Shown here piece after piece: positions 9,097 through 17,642 of a stretch of 64,000 nucleotides of DNA. The notes beneath the pieces are model-generated. The model was not told where the DNA came from and searched no databases. It saw only the letters and a list, made by a program, of their open reading frames with translations. The stretch's first letter is position 1; the number at the start of each line of letters is the position of its first letter. The stretch covers positions 124,001 to 188,000 of the forward strand of contig NZ_SSNL01000004.1 in NCBI RefSeq assembly GCF_007004735.1, given 5' to 3'. This DNA comes from Salinigranum halophilum (GTDB taxonomy: Archaea; Halobacteriota; Halobacteria; Halobacteriales; Haloferacaceae). The translations under genes were made by a program, and so were the position numbers.

Positions 9097-10128
9097 ATGG
9101 ACGAAGCGGAGGTACGCGAGCTACTGAGAGGGGTCGATGACCCGGCGCTCGGTGACGATATCGTCTCGCTCGGGCTCGTCAACGCCGTCGAACTGCACGG
9201 TGACACCGCGCGTGTGTCACTGGCGCTCGGGGCGCCGTACTCGCCCCAGGAGTCGGCCATCGCCCGTCGAGTCCGGGAGGCACTCGCCGACGCCGGGCTG
9301 GAGGCCGACCTGACGGCGAAGCTCCCGGGCGACGCCGGCGACGAGGTGCTCCCCGGCGTGAAGAACATCATCGCCGTCGCCTCCGGCAAGGGTGGTGTCG
9401 GGAAGTCGACCATCGCGGTCAACCTCGCCGCGGGACTCTCGAAGCTCGGCGCTCGCGTCGGGCTGTTCGACGCCGACGTCTACGGCCCGAACGTGCCGCG
9501 GATGGTCGACGCCGACGAACACCCCCAGGCGACGGCCCAGGAGACCATCATCCCGCCCGAGAAGTTCGGCATGAAGCTCATGAGCATGGCCTTCCTCGTC
9601 GGCGAGGACGACCCCGTCATCTGGCGGGGGCCGATGGTCCACAAAGTCCTCACCCAGCTGGTCGAGGACGTCGAGTGGGGGTCGCTGGACTACATGGTCC
9701 TCGACCTCCCGCCCGGGACGGGCGACACGCAGCTCACCATCCTCCAGACCCTCCCGCTCACAGGTGCGGTCATCGTCACCACCCCGCAGGCAGTCGCACT
9801 CGACGACGCCCGGAAGGGGCTGCGGATGTTCGGCAAGCACGACACCAACGTGTTGGGAATCGTCGAGAACATGGCCGGCTTCCGGTGTCCGGACTGCGGT
9901 ACCCTCCACGACGTCTTCGGTGCCGGCGGGGGGCGCGGCTTCGCCGACGAGAACGAACTGCCCTTCCTCGGGTCGGTCCCGCTCGACCCGGCCATCCGAG
10001 AGGGCGGCGACAGCGGGCAGCCGATGGTCCTCGCAGAGGGGAGCGAGACGGCCGACGCCCTCCGGGTGATGACCGAGAACGTCGCCAACAACGTCGGTGC
10101 CGTCCACCGCCGCCGCGTCTCCCGATGA
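9097..10128 (+). CDS. apbC: Mrp/NBP35-family Fe-S cluster carrier ATPase
   Basis: 343 residues. An N-terminal MIP18/DUF59 domain (about 1-80) is followed by a P-loop NTPase of the Mrp/ApbC/Nbp35 family with the deviant Walker A GKGGVGKST at 97-105 and the downstream DLPPGTGDTQLTI segment. A CPDC pair (in GFRCPDCGT) is the family's C-terminal CxxC that binds a transferable 4Fe-4S cluster at a dimer interface. It likely delivers Fe-S clusters to apo-proteins in the cytoplasm. Its stop overlaps the next gene's ATG (ATGA). Confidence 0.92.
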   Translation: MDEAEVRELLRGVDDPALGDDIVSLGLVNAVELHGDTARVSLALGAPYSPQESAIARRVREALADAGLEADLTAKLPGDAGDEVLPGVKNIIAVASGKGGVGKSTIAVNLAAGLSKLGARVGLFDADVYGPNVPRMVDADEHPQATAQETIIPPEKFGMKLMSMAFLVGEDDPVIWRGPMVHKVLTQLVEDVEWGSLDYMVLDLPPGTGDTQLTILQTLPLTGAVIVTTPQAVALDDARKGLRMFGKHDTNVLGIVENMAGFRCPDCGTLHDVFGAGGGRGFADENELPFLGSVPLDPAIREGGDSGQPMVLAEGSETADALRVMTENVANNVGAVHRRRVSR

Positions 10129-10355
10129 GCGTGTCGGACGACGAGCGCGTCGAACCGGACGCCGAGCGGATGCGGCTGCTCCGTGCGGTCGCCGACGACC
10201 TCCGCGGGGAGTCCTCGGAGAGCCAGCAACTCGCCGCCCTCCTCTACCGCGTGAGCGACCTCTACGACGAATCCGAGGAGACCACGCCCGAGGAGATCTA
10301 CCGAAACGTCCGCTTCATCCTCGAAGTGAAAGCGCGCGGCGGCCTCGGTCGCTGA
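10125..10355 (+). CDS. Small conserved haloarchaeal protein coupled to apbC
   Basis: 76 residues, acidic, predicted mostly helical (ERMRLLRAVADDLRGESSES, then QQLAALLYRVSDLYDESEET). The ATG overlaps the apbC stop by four bases, so the two are translationally coupled and this protein is probably used together with the Fe-S carrier. No domain recognised and no cysteines, so it does not bind a cluster itself. Confidence 0.75.
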   Translation: MSVSDDERVEPDAERMRLLRAVADDLRGESSESQQLAALLYRVSDLYDESEETTPEEIYRNVRFILEVKARGGLGR

Positions 10356-10546
10356 CGGGACGGACTACTTCCACCGAGTCGTCGACGCCGAAGTCGCGAC
10401 GCAAACCCGACGCGTGGGCGCTGGTTCGTGATCTCTCGACGTTCACTTTCACTCCGCACCTCCGGCGCGGCGAGTCGGGCAGTCGCAGACGGGGCACGAC
10501 CGACAGGACCCCCGCAGGTTTTCCCGGTTCACCTCCTGCATCCACT

Positions 10547-11182
10547 GTGGACGCAGAACAAGACCGTCTCCAGAACCCGTTCAACATGGACGAAGCGTGT
10601 ACGAACTGCGACGCGTTACCCGAAACCCGGACGCAGGTCGTCCACGGGTACGGCGACGTGGGTGCCGAGTTCCTCTTCGTCGGCGACTCACCCTCACAGG
10701 CGGCCGACCGGACGGGCGTTCCCTTCACGGGGGATGCGGCCGGCGAGCGACTCCAGCGCGTGCTCGGCGAGCTAGGCTTCTCGCGGTCGCCGCCCGAGTC
10801 GACGGAGCCGGACCTCCAGAACGTCTTTCTCACCTACCTCGCACGCTGTCGGCACCCCGAACGACCCGCGACCGACGCGGAGGTGACGAACTGTGACCCG
10901 TTCCTGACGGCCGAGATCAGGATGATAAACCCCCACATCATCGTCCCCGTCGGCGAGCGCGCACTCACGTCGCTCGCCGTCGAGTACACCACGCGCGCCC
11001 CGGACGAGTTCGACATCGAGACGGCGCACGCGACCACCATCAGGGGGCGAGGCTTCGAACTGGTGCCGATGAAGGCGCTCGAGGTGCAGACCGACGCCGA
11101 CACCGAGGCGTTCGTCGAACACCTCGTCGAGAACGTCCTCGGGCGCGACTACCGCCAGACGAAGGGACGGCGGAGTCGATAG
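10547..11182 (+). CDS. Uracil-DNA glycosylase (Fe-S, family 4/5 type)
   Basis: About 211 residues from a GTG at 10547 (VDAEQDRLQNPFN); an ATG at 10586 is the alternative. It removes uracil from DNA in base-excision repair. The 4Fe-4S ligands are a CTNC pair at the N-terminus and two later cysteines (LARCRHP and VTNCDPF), as in thermophile-type UDGs. The active-site region is GDSPSQAADRTGVPFTG and the C-terminal region holds IVPVGERALTSL. The GTG was preferred because, from memory, haloarchaeal relatives begin with an equivalent DAEQDRxQNPF stretch. Confidence 0.88.
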   Translation: MDAEQDRLQNPFNMDEACTNCDALPETRTQVVHGYGDVGAEFLFVGDSPSQAADRTGVPFTGDAAGERLQRVLGELGFSRSPPESTEPDLQNVFLTYLARCRHPERPATDAEVTNCDPFLTAEIRMINPHIIVPVGERALTSLAVEYTTRAPDEFDIETAHATTIRGRGFELVPMKALEVQTDADTEAFVEHLVENVLGRDYRQTKGRRSR

Positions 11183-11247
11183 TGTGACCCGGTGCGTCGT
11201 GTGCCTGAAGCGGCGCGTTCAAGACCACGCCGCCGTTCATCCCGAAC

Positions 11248-11973
11248 ATGACCGTCGTCTGCGTCCTCTGTGACCCGCCGCGACCCGGACTGGTGCTCTC
11301 GGACCTCGTCGAGGGAGGACCACTCACCGCCGAGGAAGCCGCCGACCTGTACGCTGCGATGCTGAAAGACACGTTCGTCGCCGTCGCCCGCTCCGGCGGT
11401 GACCTCCTCGTGAACTACCGCCCGGAGGACCACCTCCCCGAGGAGTATCAGGCCACGGACGACGTCGATGCGGAAGCCGAGGCCCGCGCCCTCGTGGCCG
11501 ACGCGCTCGACGACCCCGACGACGTCCGATTCGAGGTTCAGGTCGGCTCCTCGTACGCCGCCCGTGCGGGGAACACCGCGACTCACCTCCTCCGCGAAGA
11601 GGGTGTGGACTCCGTCGCCGTCGTCCGTGGGACCGCGCCGTTCCTGACGCGGGCGACCATCGACTCGGCGGCGATGAAACTCCGGACGACGCCCGTCGTC
11701 CTCGGGCCCGCCCCCGACGGTCGGGTGTTCTACGCGGCGTTCACCGAACCCATCGACTTCGCCGACGCCTTCGAGGCACCCGAGGTGGCGACGCTCGCTG
11801 CCCGCGGCGACGAGGCCGACCTCGACGTCGACTTCCTCCCGATGCAACCGGTGCTCCGGACGCCCGAGGACCTCGACACCGTCCTCCCGTTGCTCACCGC
11901 TCGACGGGACGCCGGACGAATCGTCCCGAAGCAGACGGCGCCGCTCATCGCCGGGCTGGGGCTCCTCGACTGA
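11248..11973 (+). CDS. DUF2064-like (glycosyltransferase A fold) protein
   Basis: 241 residues. The arrangement of an N-terminal strand followed by LTAEEAADLYAAMLKDTFVA, the basic/acidic loop LVNYRPEDHLPEEY, and the C-terminal LRTPEDLDTVLPLLTARRD resembles DUF2064 (rSAM/selenodomain-associated transferase 1 group), a nucleotide-diphospho-sugar transferase-like fold. The substrate is unknown. It is a single gene downstream of the glycosylase with a 65-base gap. Confidence 0.6.
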   Translation: MTVVCVLCDPPRPGLVLSDLVEGGPLTAEEAADLYAAMLKDTFVAVARSGGDLLVNYRPEDHLPEEYQATDDVDAEAEARALVADALDDPDDVRFEVQVGSSYAARAGNTATHLLREEGVDSVAVVRGTAPFLTRATIDSAAMKLRTTPVVLGPAPDGRVFYAAFTEPIDFADAFEAPEVATLAARGDEADLDVDFLPMQPVLRTPEDLDTVLPLLTARRDAGRIVPKQTAPLIAGLGLLD

Positions 11974-12081
11974 GCCGACGTCCGACACCGACCGTCCGGC
12001 GAGGCGTCTCGGCGTCGTGTCCGAATCCCTGCGGATTAAACCGTCGTCGGACGGTGACGATTGAACTCTCCGCATACTCTA

Positions 12082-12091
12082 TTTTTAAATA
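12082..12091 (+). promoter_or_regulatory. TATA box upstream of the 12164 gene
   Basis: TTTTTAAATA sits in a distinctly AT-rich 40-base patch (12072-12110), about 75 bases before the gene at 12164, implying a short leader of about 50 nt. Confidence 0.5.
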
Positions 12092-12163
12092 ATATTGGCT
12101 GTAATAATGGGGCGTGACCGGCGTCGCTCCGGCGAGTGACGGTCCGCTCCGTGAGGCCATCCA

Positions 12164-12703
12164 ATGACACCACCCACGACACCGAATCAGACGTCGAACG
12201 TCGGCGGAGCCGCAGTGGTGAATCGTCGCGTCGTCAAACGAATCGAGGCGCGAAACGAACGGGCCTCGAGCCCGGGGCGAGGTGCGTTCGACTTCGTCGT
12301 CGAGGGCGGCACCGCCGACGACCTGACGCTCGGACTCCTGGCGAGCTACCTCGGTGCCGCCGCCGCCCGACGGTCGGCCACGCTCGACATCGCGCTCGAC
12401 GTGAGCCGCGTCGTCGTCGAGGTCGAACACGGGAGAGCGCAGTCTGACGGTGGTGCGGTCGAATCCCCCGGCGAGGACGGCCACTGGCGGGCGGGGCGCG
12501 AGCGGACACCGAGACGCGTCCGGGCAATAGTCGAGGCACACACCGACGGGTCGACCGACCGTCTCACCGCGTGGCGCGACCAACTCGTCGGCGACGACGT
12601 CCCGTTCGAGATGGTCCCCGGCCTCGTCGGCGTCGACCTCCTCGTCACGCCCCGGTCCGGCACCGGAGACGGGACGGACGACTCCCCCGAATCCGCCCAG
12701 TAG
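12164..12703 (+). CDS. Hypothetical protein, paralogue of the next gene (OsmC-like layout)
   Basis: 179 residues. Not recognised by family. It shares a skeleton with the following protein: an R-x-EA-x-N segment, AFDF, a helix L-x2-YL-x-AA, a strand DV-x-R-VV and a WR-x2-L helix. This order (strand, long helix, strands, helix, strand) is reminiscent of OsmC-type proteins, but the catalytic cysteines are missing here. The C-terminus is acidic and probably disordered. No signal peptide. Confidence 0.6.
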   Translation: MTPPTTPNQTSNVGGAAVVNRRVVKRIEARNERASSPGRGAFDFVVEGGTADDLTLGLLASYLGAAAARRSATLDIALDVSRVVVEVEHGRAQSDGGAVESPGEDGHWRAGRERTPRRVRAIVEAHTDGSTDRLTAWRDQLVGDDVPFEMVPGLVGVDLLVTPRSGTGDGTDDSPESAQ

Positions 12704-12762
12704 AGTCAAGACACTGGCCACATCTTTCATGGTAGAATGTTAGTTATCTCCGCGGGCTGCTC

Positions 12763-13263
12763 GTGACCGACCGTTCGTCGGCGCCGGAGAGCGTGCCGTC
12801 GGGTGCGACACTCGGAACGAACGTCCACCGGGTCGAAGCGGTGAACGACCACGCGCTAGACCGGTGCTCGGGTACCGACCACGGCGACCGTGCGGCTCGG
12901 GCACGGCGTGCGTTCGACTTCGAACTCACCCGTTCGGCTGAGACGACGGCGGCCACGGCGACGGTGCTGGAGCTCTTCACGGGGTATCTCGCCGCGGCGA
13001 GCCACGAGCTCTGCGAGTCGGTCGCCGGACGGGTCGACGTCACCAGAATCGTCGTCGACGGGACCGTCCCGACGGACGCGGACGGGGGTCCGGCGTACCA
13101 GCCTCCGGTGACGGCGGTGTCGGTGACGCTGTGCGTCGAGACGGACGCGGACGACGCGGCGCTCGAACGCTGGCGACGGACGCTCCGCGACGCCGAGGCG
13201 ACCCAGGAGGCCATCCGAACCGACACGACGGTGTCACTCGCCGTCGTTCGAGAGTCCCGATAA
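12763..13263 (+). CDS. Hypothetical protein with degenerate OsmC-like layout
   Basis: 166 residues from a GTG start (MTDRSSAPESVPSG). The core has AFDFELTRSAET, the helix LELFTGYLAAASHELCES with a cysteine near the place where OsmC proteins carry their peroxidatic cysteine, and the C-terminal strand TTVSLAVV. It appears to be a diverged tandem duplicate of the preceding gene, 59 bases away and on the same strand. A thiol-peroxidase role is possible but unsupported without the second cysteine. Confidence 0.55.
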   Translation: MTDRSSAPESVPSGATLGTNVHRVEAVNDHALDRCSGTDHGDRAARARRAFDFELTRSAETTAATATVLELFTGYLAAASHELCESVAGRVDVTRIVVDGTVPTDADGGPAYQPPVTAVSVTLCVETDADDAALERWRRTLRDAEATQEAIRTDTTVSLAVVRESR

Positions 13264-13309
13264 CGGCCGACAGCGTAACGGCTTTCAGGTGTCCACCCAA
13301 CCGTGCGGT

Positions 13310-13627
13310 ATGGACTGGCCACACGATCCCGACGGAGAACAGGGGAGCGAGGGCCGGCGGAAGTACGGCCACGCCGTCATCGCCAAGAAGATCGACGAGG
13401 ACGAGGACTTCCCGCTCTCTCGCGACGAGTTCGTCGCCGAGTACGGCGACGACCCGATTCGTATCGACTCCGAGCGGGTCGTCCCCCTGCGGGAGGTCTT
13501 CGAAGGGGTCGACAAAGAGGAGTTCGCCGACTTCGTCGAACTCCACCAGGCGCTCGGTCGGGCGATGCGTGAGAACGACCTCTGGTTCTACGAGGGCGCC
13601 GACGAGTTCGTCCGCACGCGGGGTTAG
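13310..13627 (+). CDS. Haloarchaeal conserved protein (DUF5785-like)
   Basis: 105 residues, very acidic: MDWPHDPDGEQGSEGRRKYG, then HAVIAKKIDEDEDFPLSR. I recognise the opening as a small haloarchaea-specific family of unknown function. The ATG at 13310 was preferred over a GTG seven codons upstream because the conserved sequence begins there. Its 3' end overlaps the convergent udk gene by four bases. Confidence 0.75.
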   Translation: MDWPHDPDGEQGSEGRRKYGHAVIAKKIDEDEDFPLSRDEFVAEYGDDPIRIDSERVVPLREVFEGVDKEEFADFVELHQALGRAMRENDLWFYEGADEFVRTRG

Positions 13628-14310
13628 TCCCGCTCGTCGTACTCCGCGTCGAGTTCGAGTTCTACCGGGTTGCGCTCCCACGTTCGGGGCGCGTCGCCGG
13701 TGACCTCCGCGCGCACTTTCTCTTCGAGGAGACTCACCGCGACGCTGTTCGCGCCTTCGGGGACGATGAGGTCGGCGTTCCGCTTCGTCGGCTCGATGAA
13801 CTGCTCGTGCATCGGCTTGACCGTCGAGAGGTACTGCTCGATGACCCCTTCGAGGTCACGGCCTCGCTCGATGACGTCGCGCTGGATTCGCCGGAGGATA
13901 CGGACGTCGGCGTCCGTCTCGACGTACAGTCGGAGGTCCATCATCTCGTTGAGCGCGTCGTCGTGCAGGGCGAGAATCCCCTCGATGATGATGACGTCCG
14001 TCGGCTCGACCGTCGTCCGCTCCGGCTTCCGGTTGTGTTCGGCGAAGTCGTACTGCGGCATCTCGACCGACTGCCCCTCCAGCAGTCGACCCATCTGCTC
14101 GCGGAGGAGCTCCCACTCGAACGCCGAGGGGTGGTCGTAGTTCCGCCGTTCCCGTTCCTCGAAGTCGAGGTGGTCCAGTTCCTCGTAGTAGTTGTCGATG
14201 GGAATCCGAGCCACCGAGTCGCCGACGTTCTCCGTGATGAGTCGCGCAACCGTCGTCTTCCCGGCGCCAGTCCCTCCCGCGATACCGATGACAAACGACG
14301 GGATTGCCAT
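13624..14310 (-). CDS. udk: Uridine kinase
   Basis: 228 residues. It phosphorylates uridine/cytidine to UMP/CMP in pyrimidine salvage. The Walker A is GGTGAGKTT (12-20), followed by ARIPIDNYYEELDHLDFEER with the catalytic Asp and the dinucleotide-base loop NYDHPSAFEWELL. The lid region RRIQRDVIERGRDLEGVIEQ is standard. The C-terminal roughly 20 residues are acidic. Confidence 0.93.
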   Translation of the reverse strand: MAIPSFVIGIAGGTGAGKTTVARLITENVGDSVARIPIDNYYEELDHLDFEERERRNYDHPSAFEWELLREQMGRLLEGQSVEMPQYDFAEHNRKPERTTVEPTDVIIIEGILALHDDALNEMMDLRLYVETDADVRILRRIQRDVIERGRDLEGVIEQYLSTVKPMHEQFIEPTKRNADLIVPEGANSVAVSLLEEKVRAEVTGDAPRTWERNPVELELDAEYDERD

Positions 14311-14471
14311 TCGATAGACGGGACGGAGAGCGCCTGTTTCAACGTGTTGGTTCCCGTCGGACCGACGGCGCGCCCGATATCAAAAACATCAACTAATAAA
14401 TAAGATATCGCTGCGAATCAGTCACCGAACCGTCTCCGGAGCTGGATGTGTATGTTATTCACAAGGGTAGA

Positions 14472-14478
14472 TTTATAA
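14472..14478 (+). promoter_or_regulatory. TATA box of the substrate-binding protein gene
   Basis: TTTATAA, centred 27 bases before the ATG at 14502, a near-ideal haloarchaeal promoter for a leaderless mRNA. Confidence 0.65.
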
Positions 14479-14501
14479 GCGGCTGTACCTTTCGACGGAA
14501 C

Positions 14502-15914
14502 ATGGTCCGTGATATCGACCGACGTAAGTTCCTGAAAGGAGCCGGCGCGGCGGGCGTTGCTGGTCTCGCTGGCTGTATCGGTGGCGGTGGAAACGGCGGA
14601 GGCGGCGACTCCGGTGGCTCCGGTGACTCCAGCACCGAGTCCAGTGGGGGCGGCGACTCCGGCGGCGACATGACCGAAACCGAAGGGACCAGCACCGGCG
14701 GGGGGATGGGTGGCCCCGACGGTCTCGTCGTCATCGGCTATCCCGAATCCGGTATCCAACTGTTCCGCGACTACTACAGTCAGACCGACGGCAGCCAGTC
14801 CATCCTCATCCCGGACGGTCTCCGCGACGGCGCGTTGCCCGCACAGGTCGGGAACCCGATGGAGAACGTCACGGGGACGGCACCGGCGGCCGGCGGCCCG
14901 AACCAGCAGGCGTTCAACGACCTCTTCCAGGAGCAGTACGGCTCCGCACCCGGCGTGTTCACCTCCCAGTCGTTCGACTCCGCGGCCATCGGTATCCTCG
15001 CCAACGCGGCGGCCGGCGAGAACAGCGGTCCGGCCGTCAAAGACCAGATGCGCCGCATCTCCAACCCCGGCGGGATGGAGGTCGGCCCACAGAACTTCAT
15101 CGAGGGCGTCGAAGCCGCGGCCAACGGCGACGACATCAACTACCAGGGCGCGTCCTCGGCGACGAACTTCGACCAGAACGGCGACCCGGCCTCCGCGGCC
15201 TACGCCATCTGGGAGTTCGAGGGTGTCGACTCGCAGTCGACGTCGACCATCGAGACCCAGTCGTTCTCCGGTCAGAACCCCGACGGGAACGGCCCGGCGG
15301 CGGACAGCGGCCCGGGCGGCAGCGACCGTGAGATCTCGCTCGGAATCTTGCTCCCGGAGACGGGTGACCTCGCCTCGACCGGGCAGCCGATGATTCAGGC
15401 GGCACAGATTCCCGGGATGCTCGTCAACGAGTCGAACCCGGCCGGGCTGTCGGTGAGCGCGCAGGTCGAGGACACCCAGACCTCGCCCAGCGCGGGCGTC
15501 GCGGCCGGTCAGTCGCTGGCCAGCGCCGGTGTGCCGTTCATCTGTGGCACTGCGTCCTCCGGTGTGAACGTCCCCATGTCTCAGCAGGTCGCCATCCCGA
15601 ACGAGATCGTCGGCTGCTCGCCGTCGTCGACGGCGCTGTCGGTGACGAACCTCGAGGACAACGACTACATCTTCCGGACGGCTCCCTCGGACCGCCTGCA
15701 GGGGCGCGTGATGGCGCAGGTCATGTCGGAGCGCCTCGGCGCCTCCTCGGTGTCGACGCTGTACGTCAACAACGACTACGGCCAGCAGCTGTCGAACCGC
15801 TTCGCCAGCGTGTTCGAGGACAGCTTCGACGGCGAGGTCATGACGCAGGTCGCGTTCAACATCGGCGAGTCCTCGTACTCGTCGGTCATCGAGAGCGCGC
15901 TCTCGGGCAACTGA
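14502..15914 (+). CDS. livK: ABC transporter substrate-binding lipoprotein (LivK type), apparently circularly permuted
   Basis: 470 residues. Tat signal RRKFLKG and lipobox LAGC at the N-terminus place it on the outside of the membrane as a lipoprotein; a Gly/Ser/Thr linker runs to about residue 70. Residues 72-274 (beginning PDGLVVIGYPESGIQLF and including GVFTSQSFDSAAIGILANA) match the part that normally forms the C-terminal half of leucine-binding-type proteins. Residues 275-470 begin REISLGILLPETGDLASTGQ, which is normally the first strand of the mature protein, and end at SSVIESALSGN followed by the stop. Joining the end (SALSGN) to the start of the first half (PDGLVVIGYPESG) restores the usual family order. 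The convergent livFGMH genes encode its likely permease and ATPases. Confidence 0.85.
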   Translation: MVRDIDRRKFLKGAGAAGVAGLAGCIGGGGNGGGGDSGGSGDSSTESSGGGDSGGDMTETEGTSTGGGMGGPDGLVVIGYPESGIQLFRDYYSQTDGSQSILIPDGLRDGALPAQVGNPMENVTGTAPAAGGPNQQAFNDLFQEQYGSAPGVFTSQSFDSAAIGILANAAAGENSGPAVKDQMRRISNPGGMEVGPQNFIEGVEAAANGDDINYQGASSATNFDQNGDPASAAYAIWEFEGVDSQSTSTIETQSFSGQNPDGNGPAADSGPGGSDREISLGILLPETGDLASTGQPMIQAAQIPGMLVNESNPAGLSVSAQVEDTQTSPSAGVAAGQSLASAGVPFICGTASSGVNVPMSQQVAIPNEIVGCSPSSTALSVTNLEDNDYIFRTAPSDRLQGRVMAQVMSERLGASSVSTLYVNNDYGQQLSNRFASVFEDSFDGEVMTQVAFNIGESSYSSVIESALSGN

Positions 15915-15924
15915 ACGGACTCAC

Positions 15925-15936
15925 TTCTCGATTTTT
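15925..15936 (+). terminator. T-run terminator after the binding-protein gene
   Basis: TCTCGATTTTTT ends 22 bases after the stop codon. Archaeal transcription commonly ends at such T stretches. The following 135 bases to the convergent livF stop hold no gene. Confidence 0.5.
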
Positions 15937-16071
15937 TCACCGCGACGAGCGGCCGCGCCGGACCATCGTCCCGGCTCCGACTCGTCCGAGCCGGCGCTCG
16001 CGGGGTGTGTTGGTCACGGTGGCCGACGACCGGACCGACCGATAGAACGGACGCCCGGCCCGAGCGCCGCC

Positions 16072-16776
16072 TCAGCCGCCGAGGAAGTCCTGTCGGACCT
16101 GCGGGTCGTTCAAGAGCGCGTCGCCGGTGTCGACGTAGCGGTTCTGTCCGTTGGCGAGGACGTAGCCGCGGTCACAGCGCCGGAGTGCCTCCTTCGCGTT
16201 CTGCTCGACCATCAGGATGGCCGTCCCGTCGCCGTTGATGGCGTCGATGCGGTCGAACATGTCGTCGACGAGGTCGGGGGCGAGCCCGGCCGAGGGCTCG
16301 TCGAGGAGGAGCAAGGAGGGTTCGAGCATGAGCGCTCGGCCCATCGCGAGCATCTGCTGTTGGCCGCCACTCATCGTCCCCGCCTTCTGCTCTCTCCGCT
16401 CGCGGAGGATCGGGAAGCGCTCGAAGACCGCTTCGAGGGCGTCCTCGGGTACGTCGTCGAGGATGTACGCCCCCATCTCGAGGTTCTCCTGTACCGAGAG
16501 GGAGGTGAAGACGTTGTCGTTCTGTGGGACGTAGCCGACACCCTCGTGGATGATCTCTTCGGGGATGAGCCCCGTGATGTCCTCGCCTTCGAACGTCACG
16601 CTCCCGCCCATGTGGGTGGTGAGTCCGAAGACACTCTTCATCAGCGTCGACTTCCCCGCGCCGTTGGGCCCGACGATGGTGACGTACTCGCCGTCCTCGA
16701 CGAACATGTCCACGTCCGTGAGAATCTGGAGGTCGCCGTAGCCGGCGTCGAGGTCGTCGACCTCGAGCAGGCTCAT
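16072..16776 (-). CDS. livF: Branched-chain amino acid type ABC transporter ATP-binding protein LivF
   Basis: 234 residues. Walker A GPNGAGKST, Q-loop in VPQNDNVF, signature MSGGQQQMLAMGRAL, Walker B LLLLDEPSAGLAPDL and the switch His region (here AILMVEQN, as usual for LivF). It is one of two ATPases energising uptake of branched-chain amino acids or chemically related compounds. It is the last gene of livHMGF, and its ATG overlaps the livG stop by four bases. Confidence 0.93.
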   Translation of the reverse strand: MSLLEVDDLDAGYGDLQILTDVDMFVEDGEYVTIVGPNGAGKSTLMKSVFGLTTHMGGSVTFEGEDITGLIPEEIIHEGVGYVPQNDNVFTSLSVQENLEMGAYILDDVPEDALEAVFERFPILRERREQKAGTMSGGQQQMLAMGRALMLEPSLLLLDEPSAGLAPDLVDDMFDRIDAINGDGTAILMVEQNAKEALRRCDRGYVLANGQNRYVDTGDALLNDPQVRQDFLGG

Positions 16777-17642
16777 ACGTTCCCCCCGAGGTAGGCCTCG
16801 ATGACTTCCTCGTTCGACTTGATGTCCGCGGGCGTGCCCTCGGTGAGGACCTTGCCCTGGTGGAGAACGATGACGTGCTCGCAGTTGTTCATGATGAGGT
16901 CCATGTCGTGTTCGACGAGCAGGAAGGTGTAGCCCTCCTCACGTAGCTCGTGGATGTGGGTGAGAAGGCGTTTCTCCAGCGAGGGGTTGACGCCGGCGAA
17001 CGGCTCGTCGAGGAGGAGCATGTCCGGGTCGGTGAGCAGCGCACGCGCCATCTCGAGCAGCTTCCGCTGCCCGCCCGAGAGGTTGCCCGCGTACTCCTCG
17101 GCGATGTGGTCGATTTCGAAGAACTCGAGCGTCTCCCACGCGCGCTCGAGGAGCTCTTCTTCCTGTTCGACGACCTTCCCGCGGACGCCCGGGGTGACAG
17201 ACCGCCAGAGGCTCTCGCCGACCTGTCCCTTCGGCGCAAGCATCATGTTCTCCAGGACGGTCATGTCTTTGAGTTCGCGGGCGATCTGGAACGTCCGGAC
17301 GAGCCCGCGGTTGGCGATGGTGTACGGCTCCATTCCGGTGATGTCCTCGCCGTTGAACGTCACGGTCCCCGCGTCGGGCGTGTACATCCCCGTGATGAGG
17401 TTGAACGTGGTCGACTTGCCGGCACCGTTCGGGCCGATGAGCCCCGTCAGCGACCCCTGCTCGACCTGGAAGCTCGCGCCGTCGACGGCGGTGATGCCGC
17501 CGAACGACTTCTCCAGCCCCTCGACCCGGAGCGGGTACTCGTGGTCGAGCCCGACACCGCTCGTCGCCGAGAGCGCCTCCGCGTCGGCGTCCATCTCGTC
17601 GGGAGCGCCTTGCCCACCGCCGGTGTCTGTGGCTTCACTCAT
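16773..17642 (-). CDS. livG: Branched-chain amino acid type ABC transporter ATP-binding protein LivG
   Basis: 289 residues. An acidic N-terminal leader of about 40 residues precedes the ABC domain: FGGITAVDGASF, Walker A GPNGAGKST, LVRTFQIARELKDMTVLENM, signature LSGGQRKLLEMARAL, Walker B DMLLLDEPFAGVNP and switch VEHDMDLI. The start at 17642 gives an 8-base overlap with livM; an in-frame upstream start would lie inside livM and is unlikely. Confidence 0.93.
   Translation of the reverse strand: MSEATDTGGGQGAPDEMDADAEALSATSGVGLDHEYPLRVEGLEKSFGGITAVDGASFQVEQGSLTGLIGPNGAGKSTTFNLITGMYTPDAGTVTFNGEDITGMEPYTIANRGLVRTFQIARELKDMTVLENMMLAPKGQVGESLWRSVTPGVRGKVVEQEEELLERAWETLEFFEIDHIAEEYAGNLSGGQRKLLEMARALLTDPDMLLLDEPFAGVNPSLEKRLLTHIHELREEGYTFLLVEHDMDLIMNNCEHVIVLHQGKVLTEGTPADIKSNEEVIEAYLGGNV

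Noticed and set aside
15915..15925. After the stop of the permuted binding protein, ACGGACTC resembles ACGGTCTC at the start of its first half (7 of 8 bases), which could be a relic of the original junction.
   Set aside because: Similarity stops after eight bases; it is within chance for GC-rich DNA.
16005..16071. Frame of 77 codons on the plus strand between the binding protein and livF.
   Set aside because: Arg/Ser/Pro-rich and mostly antisense to livF.
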